Assembly: GCA_027003085.1 (NCBI GenBank)
Contig: JALWYR010000155.1
Span: 1-5,197 of the forward strand
Direction of reading: 5' to 3'
DNA: 5,197 nt
Source: Flavobacteriales bacterium
GTDB taxonomy: Bacteria; Bacteroidota; Bacteroidia; Flavobacteriales; Flavobacteriaceae
Made by a program: the position numbers and the translations under genes. Below, piece after piece: positions 1 to 5,191 of this stretch (its first letter is position 1; the number at the start of each line of letters is the position of its first letter). The notes beneath the pieces are model-generated. The model had not been told where the DNA came from, searched no databases, and worked only from the letters and a program-made list of their open reading frames with translations.

Positions 1-61
1 TGACTTAGCTCATGGCAGGTTGAATGTGTTTTCTTTATTTTTCGATGCAAAATCCCGAGTT

Positions 62-496
62 ATGAATTTCAAAAACCGGTTCTTCCTGCTTCTTTTCGGC
101 CTGATGGTCTGGACGGCCAAGGCCGGAAACGCTAACCTGTTCCGCTACAACCGAGCGGTTGTCGACCAAGCCCTTGCCACCGTCAATGTGGTGGATAACT
201 ACGTAACCGCACACCGGGTTACTGCCGACCAACTCAATTTCCACGACAACCTGTTGCTGCGGAATTTCAGCAATGAAAGTATCAACCTGTTCGACAAAGG
301 GCCCGATTCGCTCTTCGGTATTCCGCCCTTCTGGTGGGGATTTGTACTAAGTTGGGTAGGCGTTTTGGTCGTCTATTTCCTCACCGACAAAAACAAAGAA
401 TACACCAAAGAAGCCCTTATCGGATGTATTGTCGAAGCCCTGATTTGGGGTGGATTGTCCTTTGCTTGGGGTGGATGTTGGACATGGTGGTGGTAA
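62..496 (+). CDS. Small exported protein with two predicted TM segments (hypothetical)
   Basis: Encodes 144 aa of unknown function. Residues 1-21 look like a signal peptide: basic Asn-Phe-Lys-Asn-Arg start, a hydrophobic Phe/Leu core, and an Ala-Lys-Ala cleavage site before Gly22. Residues 22-85 are a polar, probably extracytoplasmic segment. Residues 87-108 (PPFWWGFVLSWVG and following) and about 118-138 are two hydrophobic segments, separated by a charged loop (DKNKEYTKEA). The protein ends in a Trp-rich tail, CWTWWW. I chose the ATG at 62 because the in-frame TTG at 20 would place 14 residues ahead of the signal peptide. The FWWGF...VYFLTD...TKEALIGC layout resembles small Bacteroidota membrane proteins I have seen annotated only as hypothetical. 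It lies alone on its strand here and is followed by a strong terminator. A membrane location is inferred, and no enzymatic motif is visible. Confidence 0.75.
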   Translation: MNFKNRFFLLLFGLMVWTAKAGNANLFRYNRAVVDQALATVNVVDNYVTAHRVTADQLNFHDNLLLRNFSNESINLFDKGPDSLFGIPPFWWGFVLSWVGVLVVYFLTDKNKEYTKEALIGCIVEALIWGGLSFAWGGCWTWWW

Positions 497-526
497 AGCC
501 CTTGTCCTCACTTCAAACAACAAAAT

Positions 527-554
527 AACCCTCCGTTTTTGGAGGGTTTTTTTT
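527..554. terminator. Bidirectional intrinsic terminator between convergent genes
   Basis: The arms AACCCTCC (527-534) and GGAGGGTT (541-548) pair perfectly around a six-base loop (GTTTTT). An eight-T run (547-554) follows on the plus strand. On the minus strand the same hairpin is followed by a T-rich ATTTTGTTGTTT. It sits 30 bases after the small membrane-protein gene and about 40 bases beyond the stop of the opposing repeat-protein gene, so it can end both transcripts. Confidence 0.9.
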
Positions 555-595
555 AATTATCAGTAACTACGTTGCGTTCTTCATGTTTCCTACAT

Positions 596-2239
596 TTACT
601 TCCTGTAAACTACAAAATCGAAGTCCGCACTTCGGGCTTGACCGTTCAAGTCATATATATACACGTAAAAGTAGGTTCCATACTTGTCCACCACCGCCAC
701 ATAGGGCGTACCGTTGTTGGTTTCCACGCTCACCGTTACCGTATAATTCACATAGGTTCCCGGACCAATCGAAGGCATATTTATCCGATAAACACCCGGA
801 TTTCCACTATTATAGGTTACGGTAAAACCATCCGAAGATGCCTCGGGATCAATTTGACCGGCATTGCCCACCGAACCATACACATAAGGTTTTAAATCCG
901 CATCACCGGCAATGTCCGTTTTCAGTTTGTGTGTAATTTTTACGTTGCCGTCAAAATAACCCGCATAGGAATCGCCCAATGCCAATACGCGCGAAAAAAT
1001 CCCGTAGTGCGTTCCTCCCGACGAACTCGGTATTTCAATATACTCGCCGTATTTATTACCCGTTCCGTTACCGGACACATAATTATAAACGCCACATTCC
1101 GGCATATCACTATCGGTCGTAATGCGGTTGTAAACACCATAATGTGTTCCCGTTCCGTCGTCATGCATTGTATTGTAAACCCCGTAGCGATCACCGCTTC
1201 CGCTTCCGTTAAATTCGTAAAATGCCCCATAATGATTCTCATCGCCCGAATTGGTAATATACACCCCGTATCCTACCTGGCGTCCGCCTCCGCTGCCTTC
1301 CAATATGGCGTGATAACCGTAGTGGTAACCGTTTCCACTACCCCTGAGTACCGAATACACGCCGTATTGTTCGTCGTCGTTGTTATTATCCAAATAGTTT
1401 TCCGTACCCATTTGCACCAATCCGTCGCTTCCGCTAAGACGGTTATATGTACCGATTTGAATCCCCGTTCCTTGACTTAACGAATTAAATACACCATAAT
1501 GTGGCCCCATTCCGGTTACATTGATTTGATTGTTTACACCGGCAATCATGGTGGTGGCTATGGTGGCCGAACGGACCTGCGGCCTTCCCGCTGTGCCGGT
1601 CATCAAATTGTAAATTCCGAAACGGCTTCCCCCGTTACCCGAAACATCCATGTGGTTGTAAATGTTCAACAGGTTTCCGTTGCCGCTACCGGTCAAATCC
1701 ACTTTGAGCCCCGTGGCATTATCATCCGAATCGATATTCTTTACAACGGCCATTTGCAAACCCGCGGTATATCCGGCTGTTCCCACAAGCACCGGGCCCA
1801 AATGGTAAATGGTGTCTTCGGTTTTTCCGGCAGGTTGATGATTTTGGACTTTTTTGAAAACCGAAGTAGTGGCCGCCCACTTGGCATAGGGAACATATTC
1901 CAAGGGCTCCGTGCCCATGTCGGTGTAGGTGGAACCATTGTCCAAGCTCACCTCCGTGTGTAGCACATAAGGCTGCGACCAATTGATGGCCGAAAAATCA
2001 TCCGACGTGTTCCCCGTTCCTATAACCACCCGGGCAATGCCGTTGGCATCGGTGGTGGTGTGGAAAGTTTCCGTGTAAACCGGACCAACCGAAGGGACTT
2101 CAATAGTTAGCCGCAAATCCACATCCGTGTTGGCCAAAATGTTTCCGTTTTGCGACAAAAGGATTTTGTAATGGAATCCGTCTTGCCCCCAAACGGCAAT
2201 GGGCAAAAGCATCAGCATGAAGTAAAGCAAGCGTTTCAT
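596..2239 (-). CDS. Secreted repeat protein with 15-residue Gly/Tyr/Asn-rich tandem repeats
   Basis: Encodes 547 aa. Residues 1-19 are a signal peptide (Lys-Arg start, Leu/Met-rich core, ending near WGQ). Residues 20-122 match, from memory, an N-terminal beta-sandwich-like module common in Bacteroidota surface proteins: a NGNxLAN...VxLRLTI start, Y-x-E-T-x-x-T-T-T-D-A-N-G, and a closing MGTxPLxxVPYAKWA. Residues about 190-430 are repeats, strictly 15 residues long from 261 to 410, with Gly at position 3 of every unit (HYGVYN-type). Residues about 445-547 form a C-terminal beta-rich module (DADLKPYVYGSVG... ending FDFVVYRK), also typical of Bacteroidota exported proteins. I see no classical type IX sorting domain, so surface attachment is unresolved. 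The start at 2239 is preferred over the in-frame ATG at 2290, which would put 17 polar residues before the signal peptide and overlap the promoter. Function is unknown; a structural or adhesin-like role is inferred. Confidence 0.85.
   Translation of the reverse strand: MKRLLYFMLMLLPIAVWGQDGFHYKILLSQNGNILANTDVDLRLTIEVPSVGPVYTETFHTTTDANGIARVVIGTGNTSDDFSAINWSQPYVLHTEVSLDNGSTYTDMGTEPLEYVPYAKWAATTSVFKKVQNHQPAGKTEDTIYHLGPVLVGTAGYTAGLQMAVVKNIDSDDNATGLKVDLTGSGNGNLLNIYNHMDVSGNGGSRFGIYNLMTGTAGRPQVRSATIATTMIAGVNNQINVTGMGPHYGVFNSLSQGTGIQIGTYNRLSGSDGLVQMGTENYLDNNNDDEQYGVYSVLRGSGNGYHYGYHAILEGSGGGRQVGYGVYITNSGDENHYGAFYEFNGSGSGDRYGVYNTMHDDGTGTHYGVYNRITTDSDMPECGVYNYVSGNGTGNKYGEYIEIPSSSGGTHYGIFSRVLALGDSYAGYFDGNVKITHKLKTDIAGDADLKPYVYGSVGNAGQIDPEASSDGFTVTYNSGNPGVYRINMPSIGPGTYVNYTVTVSVETNNGTPYVAVVDKYGTYFYVYIYDLNGQARSADFDFVVYRK
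968..1546 (-). repeat. Array of 13 degenerate 15-residue (45-bp) coding repeats
   Basis: Covers residues 232-424 of the secreted repeat protein. Units begin at residues 232, 247, 261, 276, 291, 306, 321, 336, 351, 366, 381, 396 and 411. All are 15 residues except those starting at 247 and 411 (14 each). Every unit has Gly at position 3, usually after an aromatic or aliphatic residue (HYG, QYG, RYG, KYG). Positions 4-6 are often V-Y-N, and positions 9-14 are rich in Gly, Ser, Asp and Asn. More degenerate units precede it (residues 190-231), and a final half unit, YAGYFDGNV, follows at 425. The DNA has diverged between units, so this looks like an old array kept by protein structure. Confidence 0.85.
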
Positions 2240-2275
2240 GGCTGTGGATTTTTTGATGTTTTTGTTGTTAATTCT

Positions 2276-2306
2276 TAAATTTATCATCAAATGTCCATTT
2301 TGTCAA
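2276..2306 (-). promoter_or_regulatory. Putative promoter of the secreted repeat-protein gene
   Basis: On the minus strand, TTG (2306-2304, within TTGACA) is followed after 20 bases by TAAATTTA (2283-2276). That is one mismatch from the Bacteroidota -7 box TAnnTTTG, at the 17-23 base spacing usual for that sigma factor. Transcription would start near 2270, giving a leader of about 30 bases before the ATG at 2239. This supports the shorter start. Assigned from consensus only. Confidence 0.5.
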
Positions 2307-2401
2307 GCTCAACGGACATATTTTTTACATATTCAACAAAAGTTACCTGCATTTCTTCCGTAAAATTGAAATTTATCCTCCCCCTTTCGGCGGCTTTTTG
2401 T

Positions 2402-2409
2402 TATCTTGG
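2402..2409 (+). promoter_or_regulatory. Putative -7 box for the tyrosine phenol-lyase gene
   Basis: TATCTTGG differs at one position from the Bacteroidota consensus TAnnTTTG and lies 27 bases before the ATG at 2437, leaving a leader of roughly 20 bases. No good TTG/TTTG -33 element stands at the standard distance; the nearest TTG (2366) is too far upstream. This is a suggestive but incomplete promoter. Confidence 0.4.
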
Positions 2410-2436
2410 CCCGCATAATCCCAAAAAGTAAATTCC

Positions 2437-3822
2437 ATGCAACGCATAAAAAAACGTTCCTGGGCCGAGCCCTACAAAATCAAAATGGTCGAACCGCTTC
2501 GTATGCTTTCGCGCCGCGAACGCGAACAGGCCATACGCGAAGCCGGATACAATACCTTCCTGCTTCGTTCCGAAGATGTGTATATCGACCTGCTCACCGA
2601 CAGTGGAACCTCCGCCATGTCCGACCGCCAATGGGCCGGACTGATGCTGGGCGACGAGGCCTACGCCGGAAGCCGTAACTTCTATCACCTGGAAGAAACC
2701 GTTCGCAATGTTTACGGCTACAAATACCTGGTGCCCACCCACCAGGGACGCGCCGCCGAACACCTGATTTCGAAAATCCTCATCAAACCCGGCGACTACA
2801 TTCCCGGTAACATGTATTTCACCACCACCAAACTCCATCAGGAATTGGCCGGCGGCAAGTTCGTGGATGTGATCATCGACGAAGCCCATGACCCCGAAAG
2901 CGAACATCCTTTCAAAGGAAATGTGGATTTGGACAAACTCCAAGCGCTGATCGACCGCGTGGGCGCCGACAAAATTCCCTACATAGCCATCGCCACCACG
3001 GTGAACATGGCCGGCGGCCAACCCATTTCGCTCGAAAACCTGCGGGCCGTGCGTGAACTCACCGCCAAATACGGCATCCAAATCGTGCACGATATGACCC
3101 GCGTGGCCGAAAACGCCTACATGATTCAGCAAAACGAACCTGGTTATGCCGACAAAACCGTGGCCGAAATTGTTAAGGAAATCAACAGCTTGACCGACCA
3201 TGCCACCATGAGCGCCAAAAAGGATGCCCTGGTCAACATCGGCGGATTCCTGGCCACCAACGACCCCGACGTGTTCGAACAAGCCCGCAACCTGGTGGTG
3301 GTTTACGAAGGCCTCCACACCTACGGCGGCCTGGCCGGACGCGACATGGAAGCCATGGCCATTGGCATCAAGGAATCGGTGATGGACGAGCACCAAAAAG
3401 CCCGCGTAGGCCAGGTGCATTACCTGGGCAAAATGCTCCTCGATGCCGGCATTCCGGTGGTTAAGCCCATCGGCACACACGGTGTTTTCCTGGATGCCAA
3501 ACGCTTTTATCCGCACCTGCCGCAAGACAAATTCCCCGCCCAAACCCTGGCGGCCGAACTCTATGTGGATTCGGGCGTGCGTGCCATGGAACGCGGCATC
3601 GTATCGGCCGGACGTAATCCCGAAACCGGCGACCACAACTATCCCAAACTGGAACTGGTCCGGCTAACCATCCCCCGGCGGGTCTATACCCAAGCCCACA
3701 TGGATGTGGTGGCCGAATCCGTTATCGAAGTCTATGAACAAGCCGGCAAGGCCAAAGGTCTCAAAATGGTGTTCGAACCCAAATACCTGCGTTTCTTCCA
3801 GGCCAGGTTCGAAAAACTATAA
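2437..3822 (+). CDS. tpl: Tyrosine phenol-lyase (PLP-dependent beta-eliminating lyase)
   Basis: Encodes 461 aa. The family cleaves L-tyrosine reversibly to phenol, pyruvate and ammonium as a cytoplasmic, K+-dependent PLP tetramer; tryptophanase is the close paralogue. From memory it aligns with Citrobacter freundii Tpl (456 aa) at a constant offset of +5, with no gap at any key residue. Thr54, Tyr76, Arg105, Phe128, Asn190, Asp219, Arg222, Ser259 and the Lys261-Lys262 pair (Lys262 is the PLP Schiff-base lysine) are present, as is Arg409 for the substrate carboxylate. Specificity residues favour tyrosine: Thr129 (Asp in tryptophanase), Arg386 in MERGIVSAGRN (the phenol-binding Arg, absent in tryptophanase) and Phe453-Phe454 (His at the first site in E. 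coli TnaA). The ATG at 2437 gives the usual N-terminus (AEPYKIK at residue 10). It lies 92 bases upstream of the reductase gene. An automatic tryptophanase label would probably be wrong. Confidence 0.93.
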   Translation: MQRIKKRSWAEPYKIKMVEPLRMLSRREREQAIREAGYNTFLLRSEDVYIDLLTDSGTSAMSDRQWAGLMLGDEAYAGSRNFYHLEETVRNVYGYKYLVPTHQGRAAEHLISKILIKPGDYIPGNMYFTTTKLHQELAGGKFVDVIIDEAHDPESEHPFKGNVDLDKLQALIDRVGADKIPYIAIATTVNMAGGQPISLENLRAVRELTAKYGIQIVHDMTRVAENAYMIQQNEPGYADKTVAEIVKEINSLTDHATMSAKKDALVNIGGFLATNDPDVFEQARNLVVVYEGLHTYGGLAGRDMEAMAIGIKESVMDEHQKARVGQVHYLGKMLLDAGIPVVKPIGTHGVFLDAKRFYPHLPQDKFPAQTLAAELYVDSGVRAMERGIVSAGRNPETGDHNYPKLELVRLTIPRRVYTQAHMDVVAESVIEVYEQAGKAKGLKMVFEPKYLRFFQARFEKL

Positions 3823-3887
3823 ACCCGGCCAATGGAATTATAAGCATATCCTTATCCCGAATCAATGAGTGTCAGCATTTATTCGAT

Positions 3888-3895
3888 TATCTTTG
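3888..3895 (+). promoter_or_regulatory. Putative -7 box for the ferredoxin-NADP+ reductase gene
   Basis: TATCTTTG is an exact match to the Bacteroidota TAnnTTTG box. It lies 19 bases before the ATG at 3915, so transcription would begin near 3901 with a very short leader. No clear TTG is visible at -33. It suggests the reductase can be transcribed independently of the lyase upstream, even though no terminator separates them. Confidence 0.55.
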
Positions 3896-3914
3896 TAAAA
3901 ATGAATTTTTTGCC

Positions 3915-4727
3915 ATGAGCGACAAAAGCAAATACAACAGCGTGATTTCGCAAATCGTGCATATTTCGCCCACCATGAAAATTATCCGGGTCAAACCCGA
4001 CGAGTGGAAACTTCCGCCCTTCAAGCCCGGTCAATTCGTGGTGTTGGGCCTGTTCGGCGACGAACCGCGCACCCCCGAGGCCGAACCCGAACACAAACCC
4101 GCCGACCCCGACAAACTCATCCGCCGGGCATACAGCATTGCATCTTCTTCGCGCGACGATTATGTGGAATTTTATATTTCACTGGTCAAATCGGGCCAGC
4201 TCACACCCCGGCTATTTAACCTGCAAGTGGGCGACCGGCTGTTTATGAGCCAAAAACCCACCGGCATGTTCACGCTCGACCAAGTGCCCGAAGACCAAAA
4301 CCTCATCCTTTTTGCCACCGGAACGGGCATTGCGCCCTACATGAGCATGCTGCGCAGCGACGCCCTTCACCGCCAAGGCAAAATCGTGGTGGTGCACGGT
4401 GCCGACAACAGCTGGGATTTGGGCTACCACGGCGAACTCACCTTGCTGCAACGCATGTTCCCCGATAAACTGGTTTATTACCCCACCGTTACCCGCCCCG
4501 AGCGCGAACCGGTGAAATGGGAAGGCGACACGCGCTTCTTCGAAGACATTTGGAAAGACCCCGAGTGGCGCAAGAAAACCGGCTTTGATCCTAAGCCCGA
4601 CAATACCCATGTGTTCCTCTGCGGAAATCCGAATATGGTAACCAACATGAAAGCCTTGCTCAAATCCGACGGCTTCAAGGAACACACCAAGCGCGAACCC
4701 GGCCAAATCCACGCCGAGGAATTTTAA
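3915..4727 (+). CDS. fpr: Ferredoxin/flavodoxin-NADP+ reductase, Fpr type
   Basis: Encodes 270 aa. It is predicted to be a cytoplasmic FAD enzyme moving electrons between NADPH and ferredoxin or flavodoxin. Residues 1 to about 125 form the FAD-binding barrel, with PGQFVVLG (38-45) and the FAD motif Arg71-Ala-Tyr-Ser74. Residues about 126-270 form the NADP domain, with GTGIAPYMSML (136-146), TVTR (191-194; Arg194 is a candidate 2'-phosphate contact) and CGNP (236-239). The end EPGQIHAEEF resembles E. coli Fpr; the terminal Phe270 may stack on the flavin as the terminal Trp does there. It is longer than E. coli Fpr (248 aa), partly because of an acidic, Pro-rich insert just before the FAD motif (residues about 48-68), which I associate with Bacteroidota homologues. 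The partner protein is not encoded in this window. A strong terminator follows 20 bases downstream. NADPH preference is inferred. Confidence 0.9.
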   Translation: MSDKSKYNSVISQIVHISPTMKIIRVKPDEWKLPPFKPGQFVVLGLFGDEPRTPEAEPEHKPADPDKLIRRAYSIASSSRDDYVEFYISLVKSGQLTPRLFNLQVGDRLFMSQKPTGMFTLDQVPEDQNLILFATGTGIAPYMSMLRSDALHRQGKIVVVHGADNSWDLGYHGELTLLQRMFPDKLVYYPTVTRPEREPVKWEGDTRFFEDIWKDPEWRKKTGFDPKPDNTHVFLCGNPNMVTNMKALLKSDGFKEHTKREPGQIHAEEF

Positions 4728-4747
4728 CAAACCATCTATCCATAGCG

Positions 4748-4779
4748 AAAAGGCAGGCCCCGGTGCTTGCCTTTTTTTT
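4748..4779 (+). terminator. Intrinsic terminator after the reductase gene
   Basis: AAAAGGCAGGC (4748-4758) pairs with GCTTGCCTTTT (4765-4775) over 11 base pairs, including one G-T pair, around a six-base loop. Eight T residues run from 4772 to 4779. It begins 20 bases after the reductase stop codon and should end that transcript. Confidence 0.9.
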
Positions 4780-4849
4780 GGGCGCCCGGCCGCACACGTT
4801 CACGTAAGCCGCCGGCCTTCGCCTTCGGCTTGTCCGGCAGCACGTTCAC

Positions 4850-5013
4850 GGCGTTGCAGCAAGTGTAAAATGTCGGAAAAGTTGCAGTTATTTTTGTCGA
4901 GAACAAAGCCGGCCATCCGAAGGCATAGCCGTAGCTATGGCAAGGATGGTCAATGCCGTTATCGGCATAAAGAACAAAACTTGGTGTGAATATTTTATGC
5001 TTGCTGCAACGCC
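4850..5013. repeat. Long-stem inverted-repeat element enclosing two hairpins (candidate structured RNA)
   Basis: GGCGTTGCAGCAAG (4850-4863) is the exact reverse complement of 5000-5013. Pairing continues inward to 4873/4990, for 24 pairs in all, three of them G-T. Inside are hairpin A (4911-4951: outer GGCCATCC/GGATGGTC with one G-T pair, inner CATAGC/GCTATG around a four-base loop) and hairpin B (4953-4968: ATGCCG/CGGCAT around TTAT). A short partial helix (AGTT and TTGT against ACAA and AACT, 4886-4897 with 4974-4981) may lengthen the main stem. G-T pairs in the plus-strand reading favour a plus-strand RNA only weakly. Nothing here matches an RNA family I can name. Confidence 0.6.
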
Positions 5014-5050
5014 AGCCGCGCCCGCCGGGCTGTCCGCTTAAATTCGCCTC

Positions 5051-5136
5051 GGGCCGCGGCTGTTTGCTAAGGGCCGGCTGCGGGGTCTCCTCAATGCTTC
5101 GGAGCCTCCTCGCCGGCAGCAAACCATGCCGCGCCC
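5051..5136. repeat. Second branched stem-loop in the gene-free region
   Basis: The arms pair in three stacked blocks. GGG/CGCGGC at 5051-5060 pairs with GCCGCG/CCC at 5128-5136, with one bulged base. GTTTGCT (5062-5068) pairs with AGCAAAC (5118-5124). GCCGGC (5073-5078) pairs with GCCGGC (5112-5117). The apex can form GG-CTCC against GGAG-CC with one bulged T (about 5084-5106). No T-run follows, so it is not an ordinary terminator. Confidence 0.5.
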
Positions 5137-5175
5137 CCACGCCGCATAACCGCTCCCATCCCTGGCGCTTCTTAC

Positions 5176-5191
5176 GCGCGATAAATCGCGC
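5176..5191. repeat. Short perfect hairpin near the window edge
   Basis: GCGCGA (5176-5181) and TCGCGC (5186-5191) pair perfectly around TAAA. It is the last visible element of the structured region and lacks a T-tract on either side, so termination is unlikely. It may belong to a larger repeat cut off by the window edge. Confidence 0.45.

Larger units (their letters stand above)
2240..2436. other. Divergent intergenic region between repeat protein and lyase genes
   Basis: These 197 bases are clearly richer in A+T than the flanking genes. They hold the start signals of both divergent genes. The middle (about 2310-2370) contains A/T-rich DNA and the inverted repeat ATGTCC-N17-GGACAT (2291-2319), which overlaps the -33 element of the leftward gene. 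I see no riboswitch, tRNA or small gene here. Confidence 0.6.

Noticed and set aside
20..61. Upstream TTG start and TATTTTTC promoter-like box for the first gene
   Set aside because: The TTG start would bury the signal peptide behind 14 residues. The box lacks the final G and the only nearby TTG is 13 bases away, outside the usual spacing.
929..1480. A 183-codon plus-strand frame opposite the repeat protein
   Set aside because: It is antisense to the 45-bp coding repeats; the periodic sequence leaves the opposite frame open. It has no signal or domain.
968..1546. CRISPR-like or slippage-prone DNA repeat array
   Set aside because: The 45-bp periodicity is seen at protein level with strongly diverged DNA. 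There are no identical repeats with unique spacers, and the frame is intact throughout.
2401..3636. A 411-codon open frame on the minus strand opposite the lyase
   Set aside because: It lies wholly antisense to a well-recognised enzyme, has a Gly/His/Val/Phe-rich composition typical of antisense reading of C-ending codons, and shows no domain.
3840..3855. Possible terminator after the lyase gene (ATAAG/CTTAT)
   Set aside because: Only five A/T-rich pairs and no T-tract; too weak to call.
4212..4730. A 172-codon minus-strand frame opposite the reductase
   Set aside because: It is a shadow of the reductase codons with no independent support.
4736..5140. A 134-codon minus-strand frame in the gene-free tail
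   Set aside because: It overlaps the reductase terminator and the inverted-repeat element, has low-complexity Arg/Lys/Pro/Gly composition, and no recognisable motif. It is better explained as repeat DNA.
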